Shown here piece after piece: positions 24,901 to 33,135 of a stretch of DNA of 37,386 nt. The position numbers and the translations under genes were made by a program. The stretch is from assembly GCA_029567705.1 (NCBI GenBank), contig JAKPXC010000120.1, forward strand, positions 1 to 37,386, in the 5' to 3' direction. Below the pieces are notes generated by a model. It did no database searches, was not told the origin of the DNA, and worked only from the letters and a program-made list of their open reading frames with translations. This stretch comes from Candidatus Cloacimonadota bacterium (GTDB taxonomy: Bacteria; Cloacimonadota; Cloacimonadia; Cloacimonadales; Cloacimonadaceae). Position 1 is the stretch's first letter. Every line of letters starts with the position of its first letter.

Positions 24901-24936
24901 TCTCTGCTTTTCTCTGTGTCCTCTGTGGTAAAAAAC
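24901..24936 (-). repeat. Dispersed 'accacagaggacac' motif, copy 1
   Basis: Minus strand reads TTTTTTACCACAGAGGACAC then AGAGAAAAGCAGAGA, starting right after the ygeW stop codon. A near-identical copy occurs on the plus strand at 35769-35807. It is between ygeW and the GxxExxY gene. Confidence 0.75.
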
Positions 24937-24937
24937 T

Positions 24938-26110
24938 TTACTCCTTGTAGAAAGAAGAAAGCTTGGCGGCTGGTTCTTTGATCTTGCTATTGAAGATCAT
25001 AGAGGCGATAACAAAAGGTTTGAACCCGGCTTCCTGATAGGTATGCAGGCGGTAGCGTTCGAAGACGGAGGCCGCCACTTCTCCCTGTTTACAGGAGACT
25101 CCGGAGATATCTGCTGGGAGGCAGTGTTCATAGAGTGCGTTGCCATTCCTGGTGAGCGCCATCATCGCTTCGGTGCATTCCCAATCCATGTGGCTGGCGT
25201 TCTGGGCCAGGCAGGCCTGTTCCAGGTCTTTCAAAGCTTGCTTTTCCCCGGCACGTAGTAGGCGGGTGCGTTCCTGCATCACAGCCATGGGTGCCCAGCT
25301 TTTGGGATAGACGATATCGGCACCATCAAAGGCATCCTTCATATCGTGTGTGACGCGGAAGCTGCCACCACTTGCATGGGCAAAATCTCCGGCTGATACC
25401 AGGGTCTCGGGCAGTAGGTCATAGCCTTCCGGATGCGCCAGCACCACTTCCATGCCAAAGCGGGTCATGAGATTTATCACTCCCTGCGGCACGGATAGGG
25501 GCTTGCCATAGGAGGGCGAATAAGCCCAGCTCATGGCGATTTTCTTGCCTCTGAGGTTTTCCAGGCCTCCAAAGTAATCCTTCAGCTTGAGCAGATCTGC
25601 CAGGCTTTGGGTGGGATGATCCAGGTCGCACTGCAGGTTTACCAGAGTTGGACGCTGCGCCAGCACTCCTTCCCGGAAGGATTCGCTCACAGCTTCGGCC
25701 ACTTCAACCATATAAGAATGGCCTTCGCCCGGATACATATCGTCCCGGATGCCTATGGCTTCGGTGAGGAAGCTGATCATGGCTGCGGTTTCACGGACAG
25801 TTTCGCCGTGCGCAACCTGGCTTTTCACTTCGTCCAGTTCGGATAAAGCCAAACCCAAGGCATTTACGGCAGAGGCATAACTGAAGCGGGTGCGGGTGCT
25901 GTTGTCCCGAAAGATGGCGATGCCCAGGCCGCTATCGAAGATCTTGAAGGGTTTCTTCTGACGATGCAGTTCCTGCATGATCTCGGCCACCAGCATCACG
26001 GATTTGAGGTTGTCCGTGCTGTTTTCCCAGGTGAGCAGGAAATCCTTGCCATATAGATCGGACTTGAGCTGAGCCAGTTCGCTCAGCAGTTGTTTGATCT
26101 TGTCGTTCAT
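24938..26110 (-). CDS. ygeW: Knotted carbamoyltransferase YgeW
   Basis: 390 aa, close to the usual length. The carbamoyl-phosphate-binding motif FRDNSTRTRFSY (STRTR at 71-75) and the catalytic HPTQ (165-168, in DLDHPTQSLADLLKL) are intact, and the C-terminal half holds AMSWAYSPSYGKPLSVPQG and EHCLPADI. The family is related to aspartate/ornithine transcarbamylase with a deep trefoil knot; its proposed substrate in purine/ureide catabolism is a ureido compound such as 2,3-diureidopropionate, releasing carbamoyl phosphate for ATP formation. It follows the [2Fe-2S] subunit gene after ~100 bp with no visible gene. Confidence 0.95.
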   Translation of the reverse strand: MNDKIKQLLSELAQLKSDLYGKDFLLTWENSTDNLKSVMLVAEIMQELHRQKKPFKIFDSGLGIAIFRDNSTRTRFSYASAVNALGLALSELDEVKSQVAHGETVRETAAMISFLTEAIGIRDDMYPGEGHSYMVEVAEAVSESFREGVLAQRPTLVNLQCDLDHPTQSLADLLKLKDYFGGLENLRGKKIAMSWAYSPSYGKPLSVPQGVINLMTRFGMEVVLAHPEGYDLLPETLVSAGDFAHASGGSFRVTHDMKDAFDGADIVYPKSWAPMAVMQERTRLLRAGEKQALKDLEQACLAQNASHMDWECTEAMMALTRNGNALYEHCLPADISGVSCKQGEVAASVFERYRLHTYQEAGFKPFVIASMIFNSKIKEPAAKLSSFYKE

Positions 26111-26212
26111 ATTCTTACCTCGTTGTAATAATTCTCTTTATTTGGGCTACCATGAAGTAGATAACAGACTTTTCAGTTTGCCATCCACCAGATAATGGAT
26201 TTGTTTTGGAAA

Positions 26213-26698
26213 CTACCTGCTAACTTGCTTCTCGGCCCGCATTACTGAGGCCGCTTGTTCAACAGCATCGATGATTTGTTGATAACCGGTGCAACGGCAG
26301 AGATTGGCGTTGATGGCTTTGCGGATCTGTTCCCGGCTGGGAGCCAGATTCTTATGAAGCAGGGCATAAGCAGAGAGCACCATGCCGGGGGTGCAGAAGC
26401 CACACTGAATGGCACCGCAATCGATAAAAGCCTGCTGGATGGGATGGAGCTTGCCATCCTGACTTTGCATGCCTTCAATGGTGATAAGCTTCTTACCCAG
26501 AGCGTCTTTGAGCTTCAGTTTACAACTGCGTACGGCCTGCATATCCATCAGGATGGTACAGGTGCCGCAAACGCCGATATCGCAGCCGATCTTGGTGCCG
26601 GTGAGGCTCAAATCTTCCCGGAGCCAGTGCACCAGGCTCTTCTCCAGCAGTTCCTCGGGGATTTCATGGATCTTGTCGTTAACTGTGATCTGCATCAT
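26213..26698 (-). CDS. Molybdenum hydroxylase [2Fe-2S] subunit (XdhC/CoxS type)
   Basis: 161 aa, the standard length for the small iron-sulfur subunit. The ferredoxin-type cluster is held by C39, C44, C47 and C59 (CDIGVCGTC...C). The second, helical-domain cluster is held by C97, C100, C132 and C134 (CGFC and CRC, in IQCGFCTPGM and NLCRCTGY). It passes electrons from the molybdenum site of the next-upstream gene's product. ATG 26698 overlaps the large-subunit stop in ATGA (4 bp), so the two are translationally coupled. No FAD subunit is next to it. Confidence 0.95.
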   Translation of the reverse strand: MMQITVNDKIHEIPEELLEKSLVHWLREDLSLTGTKIGCDIGVCGTCTILMDMQAVRSCKLKLKDALGKKLITIEGMQSQDGKLHPIQQAFIDCGAIQCGFCTPGMVLSAYALLHKNLAPSREQIRKAINANLCRCTGYQQIIDAVEQAASVMRAEKQVSR

Positions 26699-28914
26699 TT
26701 TATCCTCAGCGGTTGGTCTTTGTAACGGATGCCGGTGGCATGATAGATGGCATTGGCAATTGCCGGAGCCATGATTTCATTGGTAGGTTCCCCCACTCCC
26801 TTGGCTCCGGAGGGTGTCTGTTTATCCGGATGCTCGATCAGGATAGCGGTCATTTCCGGTAGATCAACGGCACGTGCCAGTTTATAGGTGTGCAGATTGG
26901 TGGGACGCACCAGACCGTTTTCCACTGGCAGATCTTCAAAGAGGGCATATCCTGCACCCATGGCCATACCGCCATAGAACTGACCCTTTACCAGTTCAGG
27001 ATTGATGGCTTTACCCACGTCGTGAGCTGCCACCATATTGAGCAAAGTTACCTTCTTGGTCTTGGGGTTCATCTTGAGCTCCACGGCCTGGCAGGCATAG
27101 ACCCAGGTGAAATAGGCGTTACCCTGTCCAGTTTCCTCATCCCAGCTAACCCGGGGAGCTTGAAAGACCCCAAAGGCATAGGGATAAATCTGTTTGCTGA
27201 AGCAGAGTCTGATGGCCTCTTCCCAGCTCATGAGCAGTTTGCCGGAGGCATCCAGCACTTGGGAATTCTCCAGCTTGATCTCCGGCACTTCCAAGGCTTC
27301 TGCGATGATCTTCCTGAGCAATTCCGCAGCTTTAACAACAGCTCCCCCTCCCAGCAGAGTTCCCCGGGAAGCCACTGTGGTACCGCCATCGGGGATATTG
27401 GAGGTGGAGGGCAGCCGGTAGCGGATCAGTTCCTTGGGAATGCCCAGGTGTTCGCTGGCAATCAGGATCATGGCGGTTTCGGAGCCCTGGCCGTTTTCGT
27501 GAACTCCTGTCTCAATCAGTACAGAGCCATCCGGCTGAACGTTGATGATGGCAGAATTGAAGTCCACTCCCTCAGCACCGAGACTCATCCCCCGGTAGCT
27601 GATGGCGAAGCCGATGCCATACCATTCTTCGGCTATGGGATTGCCAAAGCTGCAGAGCTTGCGCTTCTTCTCATAGTTAATTTCTTTGAGAACGGTATCC
27701 ATGGCCTGAGAGAGAGAAACCACGTGGGTATCCAGCTTCTGGCCTGTGATTGTAGTGTCATCCTGCTTGAGCATATTGATGCGGCGCATGGCCACTTCAT
27801 CTATGCCCAGCTTCTCACCGGCCATTTCGATAAGCTGCTCGATGGCGAAATTCACCTGAGGGGAACCAAAGCCCCGCATGGCTCCACTGAAAGGATTATT
27901 GGTATATACCCCAAAGACATCACAATGAACATTGGGAACCCTGTAGCTGCCACAGCACTGCACGGTGGAACGCCAGGTGACCCAGGGAGTAACAGAGCAG
28001 TAAGCTCCCCCATCGGCTACCATGCGCACTTTCACAAATTCTATCTTGCCGCTATTCTTCAAGCCCATCCTGTACTGCATTTTGTAAGGATGGCGTTTAT
28101 AGCTCTCCCGCATACTCATTTCACGGCTGTAGGTAAGCTTTACCGGACGCTTCAGCAGCCAGGCACAGAGTGCAGCTCGGGCACAGACCAGCGCGGCAGT
28201 ATCGTCCTTGCCGCCAAAGCCGCCACCCATAGGCACCGTCTTCACTTCCACTTCACAAAGCTTCACGCCCAGAGTGGAAGCCACAAAGCGCCGGGTGGAG
28301 AAAGGATGTTGCATTGAACCGATCACTTCCATCACCCCATCCGGACGAAGATGACACAAGGCAGCTTCAGGCTCCATATAGGCGTGTTCGATCCGGCCGG
28401 TGGTGAAGGTCTCTTCCAGAATCAGGTCGGAATGCTCTTCTCCTTTTTGGATATCTCCGGTGCGGACGTGATGTATATTGCAGATGTTTGAGCCATGTTC
28501 CGGATTGATCAGAGGAGCGTTCTCCTGTAGGGCTTCTTCCGGATCAAGCAGGGCAGGACGCATCTCCAGTTCCACTCTCACCAGTGATGCTGCCTTCAGA
28601 GCCAGCTCCCGGCTTTCTGCAACGACCAGAGCCAGGACGTCTCCTGTGCTTCGTACTGTCTTATGCGCCAGCGTGGGGTAATCTTTGATGATCTGGCCTA
28701 ACTTGATCGTGCCGGGTATATCTCCAGCAGTAAAGACTGCCACCACACCCGGCAGCGCTAGAGCGTCCGCCGCATCTATCTTCAGAATGCGTGCAGAGGC
28801 GCAATTGGGATAAACCGGTGCTGCATGCAGCATTCCAGGCATCGTGTAATCATCGGTGTACTTGGCGATACCGGTTACCTTGGCAAGAGCATCGTTGCGA
28901 AAAACTTTGTTCAT
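26695..28914 (-). CDS. Molybdopterin-binding subunit of a xanthine dehydrogenase-family hydroxylase
   Basis: 739 aa, the right length for a stand-alone large subunit. It has the N-terminal a/b hammerhead domain (KVTGIAKYTDDYTMPGMLHA) and then the molybdopterin domains with GGGFGGKDD, the active-site regions RIEHAYMEPEAALC, FSGAMRGFGSPQ (substrate Arg), ASRGTLLGGGA and GAKGVGEPTNEI (catalytic Glu). All residues expected of a purine-type hydroxylase are present; the FGGK motif ends in D where E is commoner. It likely oxidises a purine or a related heterocycle; specificity is not readable. Its ATG overlaps the lipoprotein stop and its own stop overlaps the small-subunit start, both in ATGA. Confidence 0.93.
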   Translation of the reverse strand: MNKVFRNDALAKVTGIAKYTDDYTMPGMLHAAPVYPNCASARILKIDAADALALPGVVAVFTAGDIPGTIKLGQIIKDYPTLAHKTVRSTGDVLALVVAESRELALKAASLVRVELEMRPALLDPEEALQENAPLINPEHGSNICNIHHVRTGDIQKGEEHSDLILEETFTTGRIEHAYMEPEAALCHLRPDGVMEVIGSMQHPFSTRRFVASTLGVKLCEVEVKTVPMGGGFGGKDDTAALVCARAALCAWLLKRPVKLTYSREMSMRESYKRHPYKMQYRMGLKNSGKIEFVKVRMVADGGAYCSVTPWVTWRSTVQCCGSYRVPNVHCDVFGVYTNNPFSGAMRGFGSPQVNFAIEQLIEMAGEKLGIDEVAMRRINMLKQDDTTITGQKLDTHVVSLSQAMDTVLKEINYEKKRKLCSFGNPIAEEWYGIGFAISYRGMSLGAEGVDFNSAIINVQPDGSVLIETGVHENGQGSETAMILIASEHLGIPKELIRYRLPSTSNIPDGGTTVASRGTLLGGGAVVKAAELLRKIIAEALEVPEIKLENSQVLDASGKLLMSWEEAIRLCFSKQIYPYAFGVFQAPRVSWDEETGQGNAYFTWVYACQAVELKMNPKTKKVTLLNMVAAHDVGKAINPELVKGQFYGGMAMGAGYALFEDLPVENGLVRPTNLHTYKLARAVDLPEMTAILIEHPDKQTPSGAKGVGEPTNEIMAPAIANAIYHATGIRYKDQPLRIK

Positions 28915-29681
28915 CTAAACTCCAGTCCCACTCCAAAAGTGAGAGTGGGTTGAATGTGATAATCTCCCTCTTTAACAGGGTAGTAGAATATACCTAGCTC
29001 CGGAGCGGTGATCGTGACTATGCCAAACTTGAAGCTGGGAGAGGCAACCAGCCCTGCAAGATAACTCTCGTAAGTCTCCCAATTACTGTTTCCACCTGCT
29101 CTGCGATACAAGAATCTATTATAGGCGATCTTGGGACAAAGTGTGATTGCGAAGACGTCTTCCCTGCGGTATGTGATTAAAAGGGGAAGCTCCCCACCTA
29201 GCACCTTGTAAAGCATTCTATACTCACTGGTACCTCCGGGATTGGTTTCCATGCCATCCTCACCACTGTTATAATAGATGGAGGGCATAATTGCAAAGCG
29301 GAATTTCTCTACCGGTTGGTTTAAAGCGTATTTCAAGCTTAGTCTGCCATTGTTCATGGGGCTGGATAAGTTTGAGCTAAAGGACAGTTCAGCATGATCC
29401 AAAAGCCCGTAGTTGAGCTTAAGTCCGGGAGTTGATGCTGTTCCATCGCTTTCCTGGGGATCTGGATTGTCGGGATCGTTCAGGTAGTCCGAGAACATGC
29501 TGTGAATCATCAGAGCGCTAGTGGTATATCCCGTTATCCGGATTTTACCCTGAGGCAAGGTCTCGGCTGTTTCCAGCATGCTGCTGTCGATGGTGGCACA
29601 GGCCCCTAGGAAGAGCAAAAGAGACAAAAGCAACAGCTCAAGCAAACGCCTGCTTTGCAAAAGAAGCCTGAATTCAAACAT
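28911..29681 (-). CDS. Predicted outer-membrane lipoprotein inside the catabolic operon
   Basis: 256 aa from ATG 29681 (AAGGAG 8 bp upstream; ATG overlaps the hydantoinase stop as TAATG). An in-frame GTG two codons earlier is less likely. A basic n-region and long leucine-rich stretch end in LGAC (C28), a lipobox; Ala at +2 favours outer-membrane targeting. The rest is strand-rich with alternating aromatic/glycine patterns (LKLNYGLLDHAELSFSSNL, FAIMPSIYYNSGEDG) and ends FGVGLEFR, like a small lipid-anchored beta-barrel. I recognise no family. The 4-bp ATGA overlap with the hydroxylase large subunit makes it part of the operon. A link to substrate uptake is only inference. Confidence 0.78.
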   Translation of the reverse strand: MFEFRLLLQSRRLLELLLLSLLLFLGACATIDSSMLETAETLPQGKIRITGYTTSALMIHSMFSDYLNDPDNPDPQESDGTASTPGLKLNYGLLDHAELSFSSNLSSPMNNGRLSLKYALNQPVEKFRFAIMPSIYYNSGEDGMETNPGGTSEYRMLYKVLGGELPLLITYRREDVFAITLCPKIAYNRFLYRRAGGNSNWETYESYLAGLVASPSFKFGIVTITAPELGIFYYPVKEGDYHIQPTLTFGVGLEFR

Positions 29682-30661
29682 TAGCACATCTCCTTGTCAT
29701 ATTGGTTCATCAATCTTGCGGGCGTGAGGGAAACCAAAGAGATCAGACTATCCAAGCTAATCTTTCCGGTCTTCACCAAGCCGTCATATAAGCTGTCCCA
29801 AAGGCATCCCAAGCCGGCGATCCCACAGGGAACACGTTCGGGCACATCCTTGTAGCGGTCTTTATCCTCCAAACTGAAAGCACAGTGATCGGTGGCGATG
29901 ATATCAAAGCAGCCATCCTGCAGGAGTTCCACCAGTTCCCCCCTGGATTTCTCACTGCGGAAGGGAGGCGAGCAGATCCAGCGATGCGCATCTTTACCGG
30001 TTAAGCGCTCCTCATTGCAGAGCAGATAATGCGGGGCAGTCTCACAGGTGATGAAGGGATTGTGATTCCGGGCTTCGTGGATAAGGAGGGCGGAACGGGG
30101 CGAGGAAACGTGGACAATATGCACCGGATAGAGATGCTTGATGGCCAGGTCCAGCACCTTTTCCACTGCCTTGTTTTCGGCAATCTCTGGACGCCTGAGG
30201 CAGTGATCGTGGGGGCTATGGAAGGGATTTTTGCCAGAGTATTCCTCAATTGTCTCATTATCCTCACAATGCACCAGCATCCTGGGTTTTAGATCACTCA
30301 GTTCCAGCATCCAGCGTTCAAGCTCTTCATAAGACCTATACAATCCGGCAGCTTTGTAAGTAGTATAAAACTTCAGATCCGTATCCGGAGCAAGGATTTG
30401 ACGCAGCTCTTCAATGCCGGTCTGTAACGGAGTGAGATGCCAGAAGACCTTACCGGCAAAGTTCGCCGCTGCATCCTGTCTCATACTCTGCAGCTTGGTG
30501 GCCAGGCTGTGTTCCGCTTCTTCGGTTACAAAAGCTCCAATTCCGGCCAAACCCGGTACCCGGTTCAAATCCGCAAAGCCATCCCGAAGCTGATATCCGG
30601 CTATCCTCTCTCCCACATGCACATGAAAGTCATGTAGGGCAGCATTCCGATGCTGTTGCAT
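29681..30661 (-). CDS. Short hydantoinase/dihydroorotase-like amidohydrolase
   Basis: 326 aa from ATG 30661 with GGGAG 10 bp upstream; a TTG codon precedes it. The full set of cyclic-amidohydrolase metal ligands is visible: H13 and H15 (DFHVHVG), the lysine expected to be carboxylated K97 (DLKFYTTY), H131 (VHCEDNE), H184 (HIVHVSS) and D258 (ATDHCAF). ETAPHYL lies between the last two. It starts right at the barrel, so the N-terminal and most of the C-terminal beta-sandwich of the usual ~460-aa hydantoinases are missing. It corresponds in position to hyuA of the ygeW-type clusters and would open or close a cyclic ureide. Substrate unknown. Confidence 0.87.
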   Translation of the reverse strand: MQQHRNAALHDFHVHVGERIAGYQLRDGFADLNRVPGLAGIGAFVTEEAEHSLATKLQSMRQDAAANFAGKVFWHLTPLQTGIEELRQILAPDTDLKFYTTYKAAGLYRSYEELERWMLELSDLKPRMLVHCEDNETIEEYSGKNPFHSPHDHCLRRPEIAENKAVEKVLDLAIKHLYPVHIVHVSSPRSALLIHEARNHNPFITCETAPHYLLCNEERLTGKDAHRWICSPPFRSEKSRGELVELLQDGCFDIIATDHCAFSLEDKDRYKDVPERVPCGIAGLGCLWDSLYDGLVKTGKISLDSLISLVSLTPARLMNQYDKEMC

Positions 30662-30738
30662 CAAAGCACCGCTCCCTTAAGCAAAAGAAAGCTGTATGGC
30701 GAAGTCCGGGTTACAGAGCATTTTATCACAATCATATT

Positions 30739-31926
30739 CTATACCTTGAAGCTGGAGATATCCTTCAGTCCATGCCCGGTGATGAGCAGCACAACCTGTT
30801 CTTCTGGCTTGATTATGCCTTGTTCCAAAGCCGCTTCCAGCCCAGCCAGCGTTGCTGCCGAGGAAGGTTCGGCAAAGATTCCACACTGAGCAGCCAGCTT
30901 GATCTGAGCTTCCGAGATTGCTTCATCACTCACCCGGATGGCTGCTCCATTGGTTTCTTTCAGAGTTCGCACAGCCCAATGCGCATTGGAGGGAGTCTTC
31001 ACGGAGATGGAATCCGCCACGGTCTGCGGCTTTAGCGCATCCCGGTAAACCCCGCTTTCCCAGTAGGAACTAATGGCATCGGAGCTTTCCGCCTGCACGG
31101 CTAAGAGCCGGGGAAGCTTCTCGATCAGCCCAGTACGCTTCAGATCAGCAAAAGCTTTATGTATCCCTGCTAAAATTACTCCATCACCCACAGGTACAAT
31201 AATCCAATCCGGCACCTTGAAGCCGTTTTGCCAAAAGATCTCCAGCCCAGAGCTCTTCTTGCCCTCGATGGTGAGGGGATGATAGGCAGTATTGCGGTTC
31301 AGGCAGCCTTCAGCCACACTGTATTCCAGAGCAGCCTTGAAAGCATCGTCATAAGTGCCATCCACGGCATGCAGTTCTGCTCCATGAGCCTTAATCTGGG
31401 TAAGCTTGGCTGCGGGTGCCGAAGCCGGAGCAAAGATCACCGCCTGTATCCCGCAGGAAGCGCAGAGAGCCGCCAGAGACGATGCTGCATTCCCCGTTGA
31501 AGCGCAGGCGATCTTGGAAATGCCCAGACGCCGCGCTTCTGCCACCATCATCACAGAAGCTCTATCCTTGAAGGAACCGCTGGGAAGCAGGCTGTCATTC
31601 TTGATCCAGAGATTCCTCAGTTCCGGGAGTAGTCTCCGCACCGGGAAGAAAGGCGTCTCGCCCACCGGCAGAGGCGGGAAGTGCCGGCTTTCCAGCACGG
31701 TGAAACGCTGTACGAAATCCTTCAGAGACAAATTCCGGTAGTCTGCAAAATCCAGCTCCTGCGCCAGGGCAGGATAATCCAGATAGGCCTCCAGCACTCC
31801 CGGCAGAGGCATTCCGGGCTTGTAATCTATACTGCAGGTGGGGCAGAGATAGGTCACCTCATCCCGCTGGTATTTCCTGCCGCAGCTTGTGCATTGCCAG
31901 TGACTAAAATGCAGGCGTCGTTTCAT
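30739..31926 (-). CDS. Threonine synthase-like PLP enzyme with zinc ribbon
   Basis: 395 aa. An N-terminal zinc ribbon (C12, C15, C28, C31) is followed by the fold-type II PLP core: Schiff-base lysine K120 in LPSGSFKDRASVMM, ACASTGNAASSLAALCASCG, and the glycine loop VPVGDGVILAG. The architecture matches the threonine-synthase family. Position between ygeY and the hydantoinase, away from any threonine-biosynthesis gene, suggests recruitment for catabolism, for example beta-elimination on a diamino acid; this is inference. There is no strong ribosome site; only 6 bp separate it from the ygeY stop, so it may be coupled. Confidence 0.85.
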   Translation of the reverse strand: MKRRLHFSHWQCTSCGRKYQRDEVTYLCPTCSIDYKPGMPLPGVLEAYLDYPALAQELDFADYRNLSLKDFVQRFTVLESRHFPPLPVGETPFFPVRRLLPELRNLWIKNDSLLPSGSFKDRASVMMVAEARRLGISKIACASTGNAASSLAALCASCGIQAVIFAPASAPAAKLTQIKAHGAELHAVDGTYDDAFKAALEYSVAEGCLNRNTAYHPLTIEGKKSSGLEIFWQNGFKVPDWIIVPVGDGVILAGIHKAFADLKRTGLIEKLPRLLAVQAESSDAISSYWESGVYRDALKPQTVADSISVKTPSNAHWAVRTLKETNGAAIRVSDEAISEAQIKLAAQCGIFAEPSSAATLAGLEAALEQGIIKPEEQVVLLITGHGLKDISSFKV

Positions 31927-31932
31927 ATAACT

Positions 31933-33126
31933 CTATAGTGAAAGCTGATAGATCAGCCCGGCATAAAAAGCTGCAGCACCGCTGAGATGCTCGATGGGGC
32001 AGGCTTCATTAGGAGCATGGGCATAGATTTCGTTGCCGGGTCCCAGGCCGATGCAAGGGATCTTGTGCATACCGGCGATGGCCACTCCATTGGTGCTAAA
32101 TGTCCATTTATCCACCAAAGCATCCTTGCCAAAGAGTTCTTTGTAAGCCTTGGCACCTGCCACCACTCCAAAGTGATCTTCCGGAGTTACCCAGGTGGGG
32201 AAATACTTCTCGGTGGGGTAGACCAAGCCAGTGAAAGCAGCTTCTTCATAGAGCGGAATCCTGATCTCGGCCTCGGATTGACCCGCCAACAGACAGGCTT
32301 CGCGCACTTCCGCCAAAGCAGATTCTTTGGTCTCACCCCAGGTGAGCCGACGATCCAGATGAATATAAGCACTATCCGGCACAGCACATTGGGAAGGCCC
32401 GGTGAAATAGACTTCCGTCACGCAGATGCTGCCTTTTCCCAGGAAGGGATCACTCATCAAGCGCTCGTGCAGCTTTTCTATCTCAAGAGCTATACGACTG
32501 ATTCTGTAGATCGCATTATCCCCGCGTTCGGGAGCAGAACCGTGGCAGGAAAGGCCTTTCACGTGCACTTCAATCTCCATGCGTCCACGGTGTCCCCGGT
32601 AGATATTCATATTTGTGGGCTCGGTGATCACCACCAATTCCGGCTTGATCTTCTCTTCTTGGATCAGGTACTGCCAACAGAGTCCATCACAATCCTCTTC
32701 CATCACCGTGCCGGTGAAATAGATGGTGAAGTCCTTTTCCAGGCCGAGTTCCTTGATGATGCGTCCGGCAGTCACCATGGAAGCCATTCCGCCTTCCTGG
32801 TCAACGCTTCCGCGTCCCCAAACCTTGCCATCTTTGAGATGTGCGTCAAAGGGATCGAAATCCCAAAGCGAGAGATCCCCGGGATAAACCGTATCGATAT
32901 GGGCATCAAAAGCAATCACGCGGGGACCGCTGCCGATGCGTCCGATCACGTTGCCCAGGCCATCAATTCTCACTTCGTCAAAGCCCTGCTTCTCCATCTC
33001 GGCTTTAATCCGGTAGATCACATCCTTTTCCTTGGTGGAAAAGGCGGGAATGCGGATCATATCCATCAGGAATTCGGCAGTTTCCTGCTCGTACTTCCTG
33101 CTAAGCTCATTAATCCTGTTTATCAT
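31933..33126 (-). CDS. ygeY: YgeY family selenium metabolism-linked hydrolase (M20 type)
   Basis: 397 aa. Dizinc M20 motifs are present: H76/D78 in FDAHIDTV, D109 in GRGSVDQEGG, and EED at 143-145, with the dimerisation domain beginning RGHRGRMEIEVHVKGLSCHGSAPERG and a late H in YAHAPNEACP. It cleaves an amide or ureide bond of a small substrate; in the ygeW/ygeX/ssnA clusters the exact substrate is not settled. AAGGAG lies 6 bp before ATG 33126, and the gene begins 9 bp after the ssnA stop, so the two are co-transcribed. Confidence 0.94.
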   Translation of the reverse strand: MINRINELSRKYEQETAEFLMDMIRIPAFSTKEKDVIYRIKAEMEKQGFDEVRIDGLGNVIGRIGSGPRVIAFDAHIDTVYPGDLSLWDFDPFDAHLKDGKVWGRGSVDQEGGMASMVTAGRIIKELGLEKDFTIYFTGTVMEEDCDGLCWQYLIQEEKIKPELVVITEPTNMNIYRGHRGRMEIEVHVKGLSCHGSAPERGDNAIYRISRIALEIEKLHERLMSDPFLGKGSICVTEVYFTGPSQCAVPDSAYIHLDRRLTWGETKESALAEVREACLLAGQSEAEIRIPLYEEAAFTGLVYPTEKYFPTWVTPEDHFGVVAGAKAYKELFGKDALVDKWTFSTNGVAIAGMHKIPCIGLGPGNEIYAHAPNEACPIEHLSGAAAFYAGLIYQLSL

Positions 33127-33135
33127 GATAACTCC

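Noticed and set aside
26695-26700. Selenocysteine read-through at the TGA of the hydroxylase large subunit
   Set aside because: The TGA overlaps the next start as ATGA, the protein already has its full length, and I see no SECIS-like hairpin right after it.
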